Assembly: GCF_947489035.1 (NCBI RefSeq)
Contig: NZ_CANLCI010000010.1
Coordinates: 1 to 64,000 of the forward strand
DNA: 64,000 bases
Direction of reading: 5' to 3'
Source: an uncultured Ferrimonas sp.
Lineage (GTDB): Bacteria > Pseudomonadota > Gammaproteobacteria > Enterobacterales > Shewanellaceae
Shown here: positions 24,274 to 33,120 of the stretch, in pieces
Position numbering within the stretch: the first letter of the stretch is position 1
Layout: each line of letters starts with the position of its first letter
Notes under the pieces: model-generated
Told to the model about the DNA's origin: nothing
Seen by the model: only the letters and a program-made list of their open reading frames with translations
Databases searched by the model: none
Position numbers and translations under genes: made by a program

Positions 24274-26982
24274 ATGTCACCGTTTAAGCCTAGTGCGTTG
24301 ACCTTAGCGATTGTTGCAGCGGGAATGAGTAGCGTCGCTTACGCTGCCGAGCCAGCCGACAGTAATGTGGCCAATCAGGTTGCAGATAATGTTGAAGTGA
24401 TTGAAGTGCGCGGGATCCGCCGCAGCTTGGCCGAATCGCAAGCCGTAAAGATGGAAAGCACCTCCATCGTGGAAGCGATCTCCGCTGAAGACATCGGCAA
24501 ACTGCCAGACACCTCCATTGCTGAATCCTTAGCCCGCCTTCCCGGCTTAGCCGCCCAGCGCCTGAACGGTCGAGCGAACGTGGTTTCCGTTCGCGGCTTG
24601 TCGCCGGATTTCACCACCGCCACTCTGAATGGCCGCGAGCAAGTCACCATCAGTGATAACCGCGGGGTTGAGTTTGACCAATACCCATCAGAATTGATGA
24701 ACGGCGCGGTGGTTTATAAAACCCCAGATGCCGGGGTTATGGCGCAAGCCATCGGCGGCACCATCGATTTGCAAACCGTGCGCCCACTGGCCCACGGCGA
24801 ACGCACCGTGGTGGTTAACGCTCGGGGCGAATACAACGACTTAGGCAAGTTGAACGCCGACAGCGACGACAGCGGCTACCGCGCGTCTATCTCGTACATC
24901 GATCAGTTCGCCGATGACACCATCGGTATCGCCTTAGGCTACGCCAAGCTCTCCTCCCCAAGCCAAGAAGAACGCTACCAATCTTGGGGCTACCCAGAAA
25001 ACAGCGATGGCGTGTTAGAGATTGGCGGCTTGAAGCCCTACGTTCGCAGCGGTGAACTGAACCGCGATGGCGTTATGGGGGTGATTGAGTTTGCCCCGAA
25101 CGATCGCTTCACCAGTGTGGTGGATCTGTTCTACTCCAAGTTTGATGACAACAACACCTTGCGTGGCATCGAAATTCCCGCCGCTTGGGGCGATGGCATC
25201 ACTCCGGGCACCGTTGAAAACGGCTTGGTGATTGATGGCACCATCGACAACGCCTACGGCATTGTTCGTAACGACAAGAGTAACCGCGAAGCCGACACCT
25301 TCTCGTTTGGCTGGAACAGCAAATACCTGCTGAACGACAACTGGTCGGTTGAAGCGGACGTTAGCTACTCCACCGCCGATCGCCATGATTACGGCCTAGA
25401 AACCTACTCTGGTACTGGCCAAAGTAAATCTGGCCAAGGCGACACCATCGGTTTCACCTTAAACGGCGACGAAGGGATCTCCTTATCGCCCACCTTGGAT
25501 TACTCCGACACCAACCTGATCACCCTGGGCAACCCACAGGGCTGGGGCTTTGGTAATGGCCTCACTCAAGATGGCTTTATCAACGAATCCGACGTAGAAG
25601 ATGAACTGAGTGCGATCCGTTTAGGCGCCGAGCACCTGTTTGACGATGGCCATTTCAGCAGCCTTGAATTTGGGGTCAACTACGCCAAGCGTGAAAAGAC
25701 CATGGATAAAACCGGTTACTACCTGTCGCTGAAGGCGGGTGAATCGGTGGCGATCCCAACCAGTGCCTTAGTGGGCACCGCCGATCTCGGCTTTATCGGC
25801 ATGGGGCAGATGGTGTCGTTCGACCCTAACGCCGTACTGGATCTGTTCGACAAGTACGACGAAGTGGACATCGATCCCACCAACGCCACCAAAGATTGGC
25901 AGGTGGAAGAGAAAGTGTTGATCGCTTACTTCAAAGCCAACATCGATACCGAACTGGCTGAGCGTGCCTTTAAAGGTAACATCGGCTTCCAAGTGGTCAG
26001 CACCGATCAAAGCTCAACGGGCGCTGAAGTGGATAACGACCGCAATGTGGTTGCCGTAACCCAAGGCGCCGAATACACCGAATTCCTGCCAAGCGCCAAC
26101 TTAGGCTGGGAGATGATGGACGATCAATGGATCCGCTTTGCCACGGCTCGCACCTTGGTGCGCCCACGCATGGATCAGATGAACGCCAGCTTGACCGTTA
26201 ACTTCGACAACAACAAAGCGCCGAACCCAGTGGGCGATGACTACGGCCAATCCCCTTGGAGCGCCGATCTGGGCAACGGCGAACTGAAGCCGTACATCGC
26301 GTGGCAGTACGATTTAAGCTACGAAACTTACTTTGATGATAAGGGCTACTTCTCCGCTGCCATCTTCTACAAAGACATCAGCGATTACATCTACAAAGAG
26401 AGCTTCCAAGGCGACTTCAGCGATTATAACGGCGGCCAGAACACCGCTTGGACCACCGGTACCTACAACCAGTGGCGCAATGGCGAAGGCGGCTATGTGC
26501 AAGGGTTGGAGGTGTCTACCCACCTGACCGGCGCTTGGATTGATGATTCACTGGAAAGCTTTGGGGTGATCCTCTCGGGTGCCTTCAACGACAGTTCCAT
26601 CAAAGAGACTGCCGACAGCGACGAGATCACCTTACCGGGCCTGTCTGAAACCATCTTCAACGCCACCGCCTACTACGAAGATCATGGCTTCCAAGCGCGG
26701 ATCTCCGCTCGCTACCGTGATGAGTTCTTAGGGGAAGTCAGCGACTTGGGCTTTAAGCGAGTACTGGATACGGTGAAAGCGGAAACCGTAGTGGATGCCC
26801 AGCTGGGTTACGACTTCTCCGAATCGGGGATCGCGTCACTGGAAGGCTTATCGCTGCTGTTCCAAATCAGTAACCTAACCGACGAACCGTTCACCACCTA
26901 CCGTAATGGCGACGAGCGTCAAACCCGCGATCACCAAACCTACGGTCGCACCTACATGCTGGGTGCCAGCTACGCCTTTTAA
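24274..26982 (+). CDS. TonB-dependent receptor for maltodextrins
   Basis: A 902-residue outer-membrane receptor. Signal peptide (SALTLAIVAAGMSSVAYA), a TonB-box-like VEVIEVRG, a plug domain (SIVEAISAEDIGKLPDTSI, LARLPGLAAQRLNGR, VSVRGLSP) and a long 22-strand-type barrel ending LGASYAF with terminal Phe. The plug features (IGKLPD, RLPG) are those of the large receptor group linked to carbohydrate loci in Xanthomonas, Caulobacter and Alteromonadales. Substrate assignment rests on the flanking amylases and glucosidases. Start is ATG 24274 with AAAGGG nine bases upstream; an open extension to 24214 is probably untranslated. A terminator follows, so the receptor may be made in excess over downstream genes. 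Confidence 0.93.
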   Translation: MSPFKPSALTLAIVAAGMSSVAYAAEPADSNVANQVADNVEVIEVRGIRRSLAESQAVKMESTSIVEAISAEDIGKLPDTSIAESLARLPGLAAQRLNGRANVVSVRGLSPDFTTATLNGREQVTISDNRGVEFDQYPSELMNGAVVYKTPDAGVMAQAIGGTIDLQTVRPLAHGERTVVVNARGEYNDLGKLNADSDDSGYRASISYIDQFADDTIGIALGYAKLSSPSQEERYQSWGYPENSDGVLEIGGLKPYVRSGELNRDGVMGVIEFAPNDRFTSVVDLFYSKFDDNNTLRGIEIPAAWGDGITPGTVENGLVIDGTIDNAYGIVRNDKSNREADTFSFGWNSKYLLNDNWSVEADVSYSTADRHDYGLETYSGTGQSKSGQGDTIGFTLNGDEGISLSPTLDYSDTNLITLGNPQGWGFGNGLTQDGFINESDVEDELSAIRLGAEHLFDDGHFSSLEFGVNYAKREKTMDKTGYYLSLKAGESVAIPTSALVGTADLGFIGMGQMVSFDPNAVLDLFDKYDEVDIDPTNATKDWQVEEKVLIAYFKANIDTELAERAFKGNIGFQVVSTDQSSTGAEVDNDRNVVAVTQGAEYTEFLPSANLGWEMMDDQWIRFATARTLVRPRMDQMNASLTVNFDNNKAPNPVGDDYGQSPWSADLGNGELKPYIAWQYDLSYETYFDDKGYFSAAIFYKDISDYIYKESFQGDFSDYNGGQNTAWTTGTYNQWRNGEGGYVQGLEVSTHLTGAWIDDSLESFGVILSGAFNDSSIKETADSDEITLPGLSETIFNATAYYEDHGFQARISARYRDEFLGEVSDLGFKRVLDTVKAETVVDAQLGYDFSESGIASLEGLSLLFQISNLTDEPFTTYRNGDERQTRDHQTYGRTYMLGASYAF

Positions 26983-27009
26983 TTGATTAACTTCAGTTAG
27001 TTGGAACCT

Positions 27010-27041
27010 ATACCCCTGTCTTCGGGCAGGGGTATTTTTTT
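27010..27041 (+). terminator. Intrinsic terminator after TonB receptor gene
   Basis: Nine-bp stem ATACCCCTG/CAGGGGTAT, loop TCTTCGGG, and a run of T at 27035-27041. It lies 30 bases before the next same-strand gene, so it may act as an attenuator within a longer transcript. Confidence 0.85.
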
Positions 27042-27070
27042 CTAAAAAATTCAAAGGATAGCAGCCCATC

Positions 27071-28573
27071 ATGAAGCCAATTAAACAGGTAATGATTGCC
27101 GGTGGCGGCAGCGCCGGTTGGATGACCGCCGCCTTGTTGTGCCGCACCTTAGGCCAACAAGTGGCGATCACGCTGGTGGAGTCCGAGCAGCTCGGCACCA
27201 TTGGCGTTGGCGAGGCTGCGATCCCACCGCTCCATACCTTCAACCAAGCCCTTGGGCTGGATGAAGCCGAATTCATGTCTGCCTGCGCGGCCACAGTAAA
27301 ATTGGGGATCCAGTTTGAAGGCTGGGGACAGGCGAACGACAGCTACATGCACGCCTTTGGCAACATCGGCAAACAACTGGGGCTAACCCCGTTTCATCAG
27401 CACTGGTTGCGCTTTAAGCAGCAGGGGCACGCCAGTTCGCTGTGGGACTTTTCGTTGAACTACCAAGCGGCCAAACACAATCAGTTTGGCTTGGTTAACA
27501 TGCCAGAGCGCAGCCCCATCGGCCCCCTGATCCACGCGTACCATTTTGATGCCGGTCGCTATGCCCAGTTCTTGCGTCAGTACAGCGAGCAGCGAGGGGT
27601 ACGCCGCATTGAAGGGCGCATTAGCGCGGTGGCGCAGCACGGCTGTGGCAACATCGCCGCCTTACAGCTGCAAGATGGGCAACGGCTGGAAGCGGATCTG
27701 TTCATCGACTGCAGCGGCTTTCGCGCGCTGCTGATTGGCGACGCGCTGGGGGTGGGCTACCACAACTGGCAGCATTGGTTGCCCTGCGATCGCGCCATCG
27801 CCGTGCCCAGCCGCAACAGCGGCGAGCTCAAACCCTACACTCGCTCAATTGCCCACCAAGCAGGCTGGCAATGGCGCATTCCGCTGCAGCATCGGCAAGG
27901 CAACGGCATTGTTTACAGCAGCCAAGCGATGAGCGACGACGACGCCGAAGCGCTGCTGTTGGCCAGTTTGGAGGGGGAACCCTTGGCGCCGCCACGGCGG
28001 CTGCAGTTTACCACCGGCCGTCGGGATCAAGTGTGGAGCCACAACTGCATCGCCATCGGCTTGTCGTCGGGCTTTTTAGAGCCGCTGGAGTCCACCAGCA
28101 TTCATCTGATTCAAAGTGCTGTGCAACGTTTGGTGAAGTTGTTTCCCGCCAGTAGCGACATGGCCCCAGAGCGGCAGCAGTTTAACCGTGAAGCCCAGTT
28201 AGAGATGGAGCAGATCCGCGACTTTATCATCCTGCATTACCACCTGAATCAACGGCACGAGCCATTTTGGCAGCGGCTGCGACAGATGGCGCTGCCCGCC
28301 AGCTTGCAGCAAAAACTGGCGCTGTTTGCCAACAGTGGCCGCCTTGTGCGGCAGCAAGATGAGCTGTTTACCGAGGTGGCGTGGTTGCAGGTGATGATTG
28401 GCCAGAATCTGCAGCCGCAGCAATACCACCCGTTAGCGGATGGGTTAACCCATCCACAGTTAAGCCAGTTTATGATGGATCTGGCCAGCATCACCACCCA
28501 GCTGCAGCAGCCGTTGCCAACCCATCAGCAGTTTATTCAGCGCTATTGCCGCGCCAAGGAGTCCCAGCAATGA
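27071..28573 (+). CDS. Tryptophan-halogenase-family flavoprotein
   Basis: A 500-residue FAD-dependent protein of the tryptophan halogenase family. FAD motif GGGSAGWMTA, the conserved GVGEAAIPPLHTF, a lysine in ATVKLGIQFEGWG near the position of the catalytic Lys, and the halogenase signature WxWxIP (GWQWRIPL). Late in the protein is GFLEPLESTSIHL, the usual ESTSI block. Homologues commonly accompany TonB receptors in carbohydrate loci of marine bacteria; their substrate is unknown and no indole pathway is nearby. I therefore infer an unknown oxidative role, not tryptophan chlorination. The stop overlaps the ATG of the next gene (ATGA), showing translational coupling with the amylase. Confidence 0.9.
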   Translation: MKPIKQVMIAGGGSAGWMTAALLCRTLGQQVAITLVESEQLGTIGVGEAAIPPLHTFNQALGLDEAEFMSACAATVKLGIQFEGWGQANDSYMHAFGNIGKQLGLTPFHQHWLRFKQQGHASSLWDFSLNYQAAKHNQFGLVNMPERSPIGPLIHAYHFDAGRYAQFLRQYSEQRGVRRIEGRISAVAQHGCGNIAALQLQDGQRLEADLFIDCSGFRALLIGDALGVGYHNWQHWLPCDRAIAVPSRNSGELKPYTRSIAHQAGWQWRIPLQHRQGNGIVYSSQAMSDDDAEALLLASLEGEPLAPPRRLQFTTGRRDQVWSHNCIAIGLSSGFLEPLESTSIHLIQSAVQRLVKLFPASSDMAPERQQFNREAQLEMEQIRDFIILHYHLNQRHEPFWQRLRQMALPASLQQKLALFANSGRLVRQQDELFTEVAWLQVMIGQNLQPQQYHPLADGLTHPQLSQFMMDLASITTQLQQPLPTHQQFIQRYCRAKESQQ

Positions 28574-31200
28574 ACCGTGCCTTTCGCCTAAGTGCCAGTG
28601 CCGCGTTGATGCTGCTCAGTGGTTGCCAGCAAACGCCGCCCACGGCGGTGGTGGCTTCGCCGCCGTGGCAAGATCAGATCATCTACTTTGCCATGATCGA
28701 TCGCTTTAACGATGGCGATCCAAGCAACAACAACCAAGGGGCGGGGGAATACGATCCCGCCGATGGCCGCCGTTACAGCGGCGGCGATCTGCGGGGGCTA
28801 ACCCAGCAGCTGGATTACATCGCGAAGCTGGGGGCCACCACCGTGTGGATCACCCCGCCGGTGGCCAATCAATGGTGGTTTCCCCAAGGGCAATATGGCG
28901 GTTATCACGGCTATTGGGCCACCAACTTTATGCAGGTGGATGAACACTACGGGGATTTAAGCGATTACCAAGCGCTGGCGGACAACCTGCACCAGCGCGG
29001 CATGTATCTGGTGCAAGACATTGTCGCCAACCACAGCGCCAACCTGTTTGGCTACCAAGGCCAGTACGATCCCGCCAACAGCGCCAGTAACTTTGTGAGC
29101 TACGCCGATGCCACCCCCGGCAACCGGCGCCCCAGCCAAGCGCCATTTGATCAGGCCGATCGCCACAACCCTGAAGACGTGGCCGCCGACATCTACCACT
29201 GGACACCCTCCATCAGTGATTATCAGGATCCGCACCAAGAGCGGAACTACCAACTGGCCAGCTTGGCGGATCTCAACACCAGCAACCCGCAAGTGCGGCA
29301 AGCGTTGAAGCGCAGCTACCGCTATTGGATTGAACAGGTTGGGGTTGATGGCTTTCGGGTGGATACCGCCAAATACGTCGAACATGATTTTTGGCACGAC
29401 TTCTTTCACAGCGACGACGGCATCAACGCCGCCGCCAAGGCGGTAGGCAAGGCCGATTTCTTCAGCTTTGGCGAAGTGTTTGTTGGCTCCGAGCCGTTCC
29501 AAGACGACGGCGAACAGCAAGTGGCCAGCTACAGCGGCAGCCCAACCAAGCCCGAGCTCAGCAGCGTTATCGGTTTTCCGCTCTATTTCGAGCTGGATCG
29601 GGTGTTTGCCCAAGGGCAGCCGCCCGCGCAGTTGGCCTATCGCTTAGCGCAGCAGATGCGCCATTACGCCAACCCATACTTGGTGCCCAACTTCGTTGAT
29701 AACCACGACACCGCCCGCTTTTTGGCTTCGGGCTCGCGCCACGGTTTTAAGCAAGCGCTGGCGACAATCTTTACCATTCCGGGCATTCCGGTGATCTACC
29801 AAGGGGATGAGCAAGGGCTGCAGCACAGCCGCCAAGCGATGTTTGCTGGCGGCTACCTGAGCCAGCAGGATCAGTTTGATGACACGTCGACGCTGTTTCG
29901 CTTTGTGCAACAGTTGGCGCAGCTGCGCCGCAGCGACAAGCTGTTCAGTCGCGGCAGCTTAACCCAGCTGTACGCCGAAGCCAGTGGCCCCGGCGCGCTG
30001 GCCTATCTGCGCGAATACCAAGGGCGGGAAGTGTTGGTGTTGATGAACACCGCCACCAGCCCGCGTTTGCTTAGCCGTGCCGAACTGGGCTTGGGCCGTA
30101 ACGATGCGCTGCGCTTGCTGTTGGATCAAAACGGCGCCGTCTCTGCCGATTTAACAGCTGCCGATTTAACAGCAGCCGATTCAACAGCAGCCGATTCAAC
30201 AGCAGCAGAGGCAACCCCATGGGGGCCAATGCTGCCGCTGCAAGGAAGCAGCATTCAGGTCTATCAGCTGCTGCGCCGCCAAGGCGACAGCGTGGCGCCC
30301 TTGGCGATCCGTTGGCTCGACCCACTGCCGCAGCACCCCCTAACCCAAGCCACCCGCCTGCGCGGCCAGTTAGCGCAGGCCGACGTGTCGTCGTTGCAGC
30401 TGCTGTTTGATGGCGCGCCTGCCACGCTGCAAGAATTGGCGGTGGATGATGATGGCCACTTTGAGCTGCGGTTGCCGGTGACGGATCTGGGGCTGAGCCA
30501 GCACCGCTTTAATCTGCTGCAACCGGGCAGCGGGGCGGTCAGTCCCAGCGTCCATTACCGCACCGAACTGCGCCAGCCCAGTTTGCAGGTGCAGGTGTTA
30601 GATCCCAGCAACGACGGCTTTGGTTTGGATGGCAGCTACCGCAACCCCACCCACGCCAACAGTGGCCAGCAGCGCGAGATCCTCAGTGCCAAGGCGGAAG
30701 CGGCGGGCAGCGTATTACGGCTTACCCTAACCATGGCCGAGCTCAGCAACGGTTGGCAGCCCAGCAACGGTTTCGACAACCTGGCGCTGTCGCTGTTTTT
30801 TGATCTGAGCGCCCAGCGTGGCCCCAGCCAGGTAACGGCCTTGCCACAATTGAACGCCCAGTGGCCGCAAGGCTGGCACATCGGCCACAGCGTGTATGGC
30901 TGGGGCAGCAGTTTGTTTCGCGCCAACCCCGCCCAACCACAACAACGGGGCGAGTTGGTGTCGCCGGCGGCCACCATCAACACCGATCCGGCTCAGCAGC
31001 AGATCACCCTAAGCTACGATGCGGCCGCCTTTGACATAACCCAATGGGATGGGGTTGCCATCCACATCAGCAGTTGGGATCGCAGTGGCGAAGGCGAACT
31101 GCGGCCGCTGGCGGCGCAACCTGGGCCTTGGGCATTTGGCGGCCACGGGGCAAAAATCATGGATCAGTTGCTGTTGCAGCTGCCACAAGATAATCAATAA
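28570..31200 (+). CDS. GH13 alpha-amylase lipoprotein with C-terminal glucodextranase-like domain
   Basis: An 876-residue lipoprotein (lipobox LLSG-Cys19). The GH13 domain (about 32-500) has all catalytic residues: GFRVDTAKY with nucleophile Asp265, FGEVF with Glu302 and VDNHDTA with Asp380, plus DIVANHS. A linker at 526-545 consists of four tandem five-residue units (ADLTA/ADSTA). From about 675 the C-terminus resembles the glucodextranase C-terminal binding domain (VLDPSNDGFG, DNLALSLFFDL, HIGHSVYGWGSSLF), possibly for substrate binding or cell-surface attachment. It should cleave alpha-glucans in the periplasm or at the outer membrane. Its ATG overlaps the halogenase stop. Confidence 0.9.
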   Translation: MNRAFRLSASAALMLLSGCQQTPPTAVVASPPWQDQIIYFAMIDRFNDGDPSNNNQGAGEYDPADGRRYSGGDLRGLTQQLDYIAKLGATTVWITPPVANQWWFPQGQYGGYHGYWATNFMQVDEHYGDLSDYQALADNLHQRGMYLVQDIVANHSANLFGYQGQYDPANSASNFVSYADATPGNRRPSQAPFDQADRHNPEDVAADIYHWTPSISDYQDPHQERNYQLASLADLNTSNPQVRQALKRSYRYWIEQVGVDGFRVDTAKYVEHDFWHDFFHSDDGINAAAKAVGKADFFSFGEVFVGSEPFQDDGEQQVASYSGSPTKPELSSVIGFPLYFELDRVFAQGQPPAQLAYRLAQQMRHYANPYLVPNFVDNHDTARFLASGSRHGFKQALATIFTIPGIPVIYQGDEQGLQHSRQAMFAGGYLSQQDQFDDTSTLFRFVQQLAQLRRSDKLFSRGSLTQLYAEASGPGALAYLREYQGREVLVLMNTATSPRLLSRAELGLGRNDALRLLLDQNGAVSADLTAADLTAADSTAADSTAAEATPWGPMLPLQGSSIQVYQLLRRQGDSVAPLAIRWLDPLPQHPLTQATRLRGQLAQADVSSLQLLFDGAPATLQELAVDDDGHFELRLPVTDLGLSQHRFNLLQPGSGAVSPSVHYRTELRQPSLQVQVLDPSNDGFGLDGSYRNPTHANSGQQREILSAKAEAAGSVLRLTLTMAELSNGWQPSNGFDNLALSLFFDLSAQRGPSQVTALPQLNAQWPQGWHIGHSVYGWGSSLFRANPAQPQQRGELVSPAATINTDPAQQQITLSYDAAAFDITQWDGVAIHISSWDRSGEGELRPLAAQPGPWAFGGHGAKIMDQLLLQLPQDNQ
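30145..30204 (+). repeat. In-frame 15-bp tandem repeat, four units
   Basis: Units GCCGATTTAACAGCT, GCCGATTTAACAGCA and twice GCCGATTCAACAGCA encode ADLTA ADLTA ADSTA ADSTA in an interdomain linker. Copy number may vary between strains without frameshift. Confidence 0.85.
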
Positions 31201-31210
31201 GGACAAGTGG

Positions 31211-33109
31211 ATGCTTCGTAAACACACATTAGCGACCGCCATCGGCGTCAGTTTGGCGCTGGGTGGCTGCGCGGCCAACATCAGCCATCACAACGATCGC
31301 AGCGGGGCTGCTGAGCACGCCCCGGCCAGCGCGGCGCAGCCCGAACGCAAAGCGGTGGTGTATCAGATGTTCACTCGTTTGTTTGGCAACACCAACCAAA
31401 CCAACCAGCCTTGGGGCAGCCTCGAGGAGAACGGCGTGGGTAAGTTTGCCGACATTAACGACGCCGCGCTGCAGGGGATCAAACAGCTGGGGGTGAGCCA
31501 CGTGTGGTACACCGGCGTGTTGCACCACGCCACCGCCACCGATTACCGCGCGCATGGGATCAGCAACGACGATCCCGATGTGATTAAGGGGCGGGCGGGC
31601 TCGCCTTACGCGGTGAAGGATTACTACAGCGTTAACCCCGATTTAGCCCAAGATCCGGCTCAGCGGATGGCGGAATTCAAAGCGTTGGTGGAACGCACCC
31701 ACCGCCACGGCATGAAGGTGCTGATCGACATCGTGCCGAACCACATCGCTCGGGATTACCGGTCGCTGGGCAAGCCGGAAGGCGTGCGCGATTTTGGCGC
31801 CGATGACGACACCAGCGTGGCCTACGCCCGCGACAACAACTTCTACTACGTGCCGGGGCAAGCGTTCCAGCTGCCGGATTGGCAAGACGGCTACCAGCCG
31901 CTGGGGGGCGAAGCCAACCCGCTGGTGGATGGTCAGTTTGCGGAATCCCCCGCCAAATGGACCGGCAACGGCGCCCGCGCCGCCAAACCGGGCTTTCACG
32001 ATTGGTATGAAACCATCAAGGTGAACTACGGGATCCGCCCCGATGGCAGCAAAGATTTCCCGCTGCTGCCGGCGGATTACGCCAATCGCCCGATCGAGGA
32101 TCACTACGCCTTCTGGCAGGGCAAATCGGTGCCGTCATCCTGGTTGAAGTTTCGCGACATCGCCCTGTTCTGGACCGCCTTCGGCATTGATGGCTTCCGC
32201 TACGACATGGCAGAGATGGTGCCGGTCGAGTTTTGGAGCTTCATGAACAGCGCCATCAAGCAGGCCAACCCCGACGCCTTCTTACTGGCCGAGGTGTACA
32301 ACCCCAAGGAGTACCGCAACTACATCAATTTGGGGCGGATGGATTACCTGTACGACAAAGTGGAACTGTACGACACCCTTAAAGGGATCATCCAAGACAA
32401 GCAGTCCACCGACGAGATTGCGCCAATTCAAGCGGGGCTGGCGGACATCGAACAGCACATGCTGCACTTCTTGGAAAACCACGACGAACAGCGGATCGCC
32501 AGTGCCGATTTTGCCGGTAAGGCGGAAAATGCGCTGCCAGCGATGGTGCTGTCGGCCACCATCTCAACCGCGCCCACCATGCTCTACTTCGGCCAAGAGG
32601 TGGGCGAACCCGGTGCGGGCGATGCGGGCTTTGGCCAAGCCACCCGCACCACCATCTTCGATTACTGGGGCGTACCGCACCATCAACGCTGGATGAACAA
32701 CGGCAAGTTCGATGGCGGCCAGCTGAGCGACGCCGAGCGGCAATTGCGAGATTATTACGTCACCCTAATGCGCTTTAGCGCCAGCAGCCCAGCGCTGCTG
32801 GGGCAGTACCAAAGCCTGCATCAAGCCAATAAAAACAGCGACGGCTACCACTCGAAACTGTTCAGTTTTGCCCGCTGGAGCGAGCAACAGCAGTTGCTGA
32901 TCGTCAACAACTTCAGCCAGAACCAAGGCAGCCAATTGGCGCTGACCGTGCCAGCGGCGCTGATCAGCCAGTGGCAACTGAGCGATGGCCGCTACAGCGT
33001 GATCGATCGCCTCAGTGGCTTAAAAAATCAGCTGATTGTTCGCAACGGCATTGGCACCATCAACAGCTACGTAGCCCCGCTGCAATCGCAGATCTGGCAA
33101 CGACAATAA
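31211..33109 (+). CDS. GH13 alpha-amylase-family lipoprotein
   Basis: A 632-residue lipoprotein (LALGG-Cys20). GH13 core: VVYQMFTRLFG strand, DIVPNHIARDY (region I), GFRYDMAEM with nucleophile Asp332, LLAEVYNP with Glu361 and LENHDEQR with Asp425. The insert between regions I and II (about 190-290) is long. The C-terminal beta domain ends SYVAPLQSQIW. Probably acts on maltodextrins in the periplasm; whether it is endo- or exo-acting cannot be told. The start is ATG 31211, with AAGGA upstream and the lipoprotein signal directly after; it follows the previous stop by 10 bases in the operon. Confidence 0.9.
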   Translation: MLRKHTLATAIGVSLALGGCAANISHHNDRSGAAEHAPASAAQPERKAVVYQMFTRLFGNTNQTNQPWGSLEENGVGKFADINDAALQGIKQLGVSHVWYTGVLHHATATDYRAHGISNDDPDVIKGRAGSPYAVKDYYSVNPDLAQDPAQRMAEFKALVERTHRHGMKVLIDIVPNHIARDYRSLGKPEGVRDFGADDDTSVAYARDNNFYYVPGQAFQLPDWQDGYQPLGGEANPLVDGQFAESPAKWTGNGARAAKPGFHDWYETIKVNYGIRPDGSKDFPLLPADYANRPIEDHYAFWQGKSVPSSWLKFRDIALFWTAFGIDGFRYDMAEMVPVEFWSFMNSAIKQANPDAFLLAEVYNPKEYRNYINLGRMDYLYDKVELYDTLKGIIQDKQSTDEIAPIQAGLADIEQHMLHFLENHDEQRIASADFAGKAENALPAMVLSATISTAPTMLYFGQEVGEPGAGDAGFGQATRTTIFDYWGVPHHQRWMNNGKFDGGQLSDAERQLRDYYVTLMRFSASSPALLGQYQSLHQANKNSDGYHSKLFSFARWSEQQQLLIVNNFSQNQGSQLALTVPAALISQWQLSDGRYSVIDRLSGLKNQLIVRNGIGTINSYVAPLQSQIWQRQ

Positions 33110-33120
33110 GGATTATTCGG

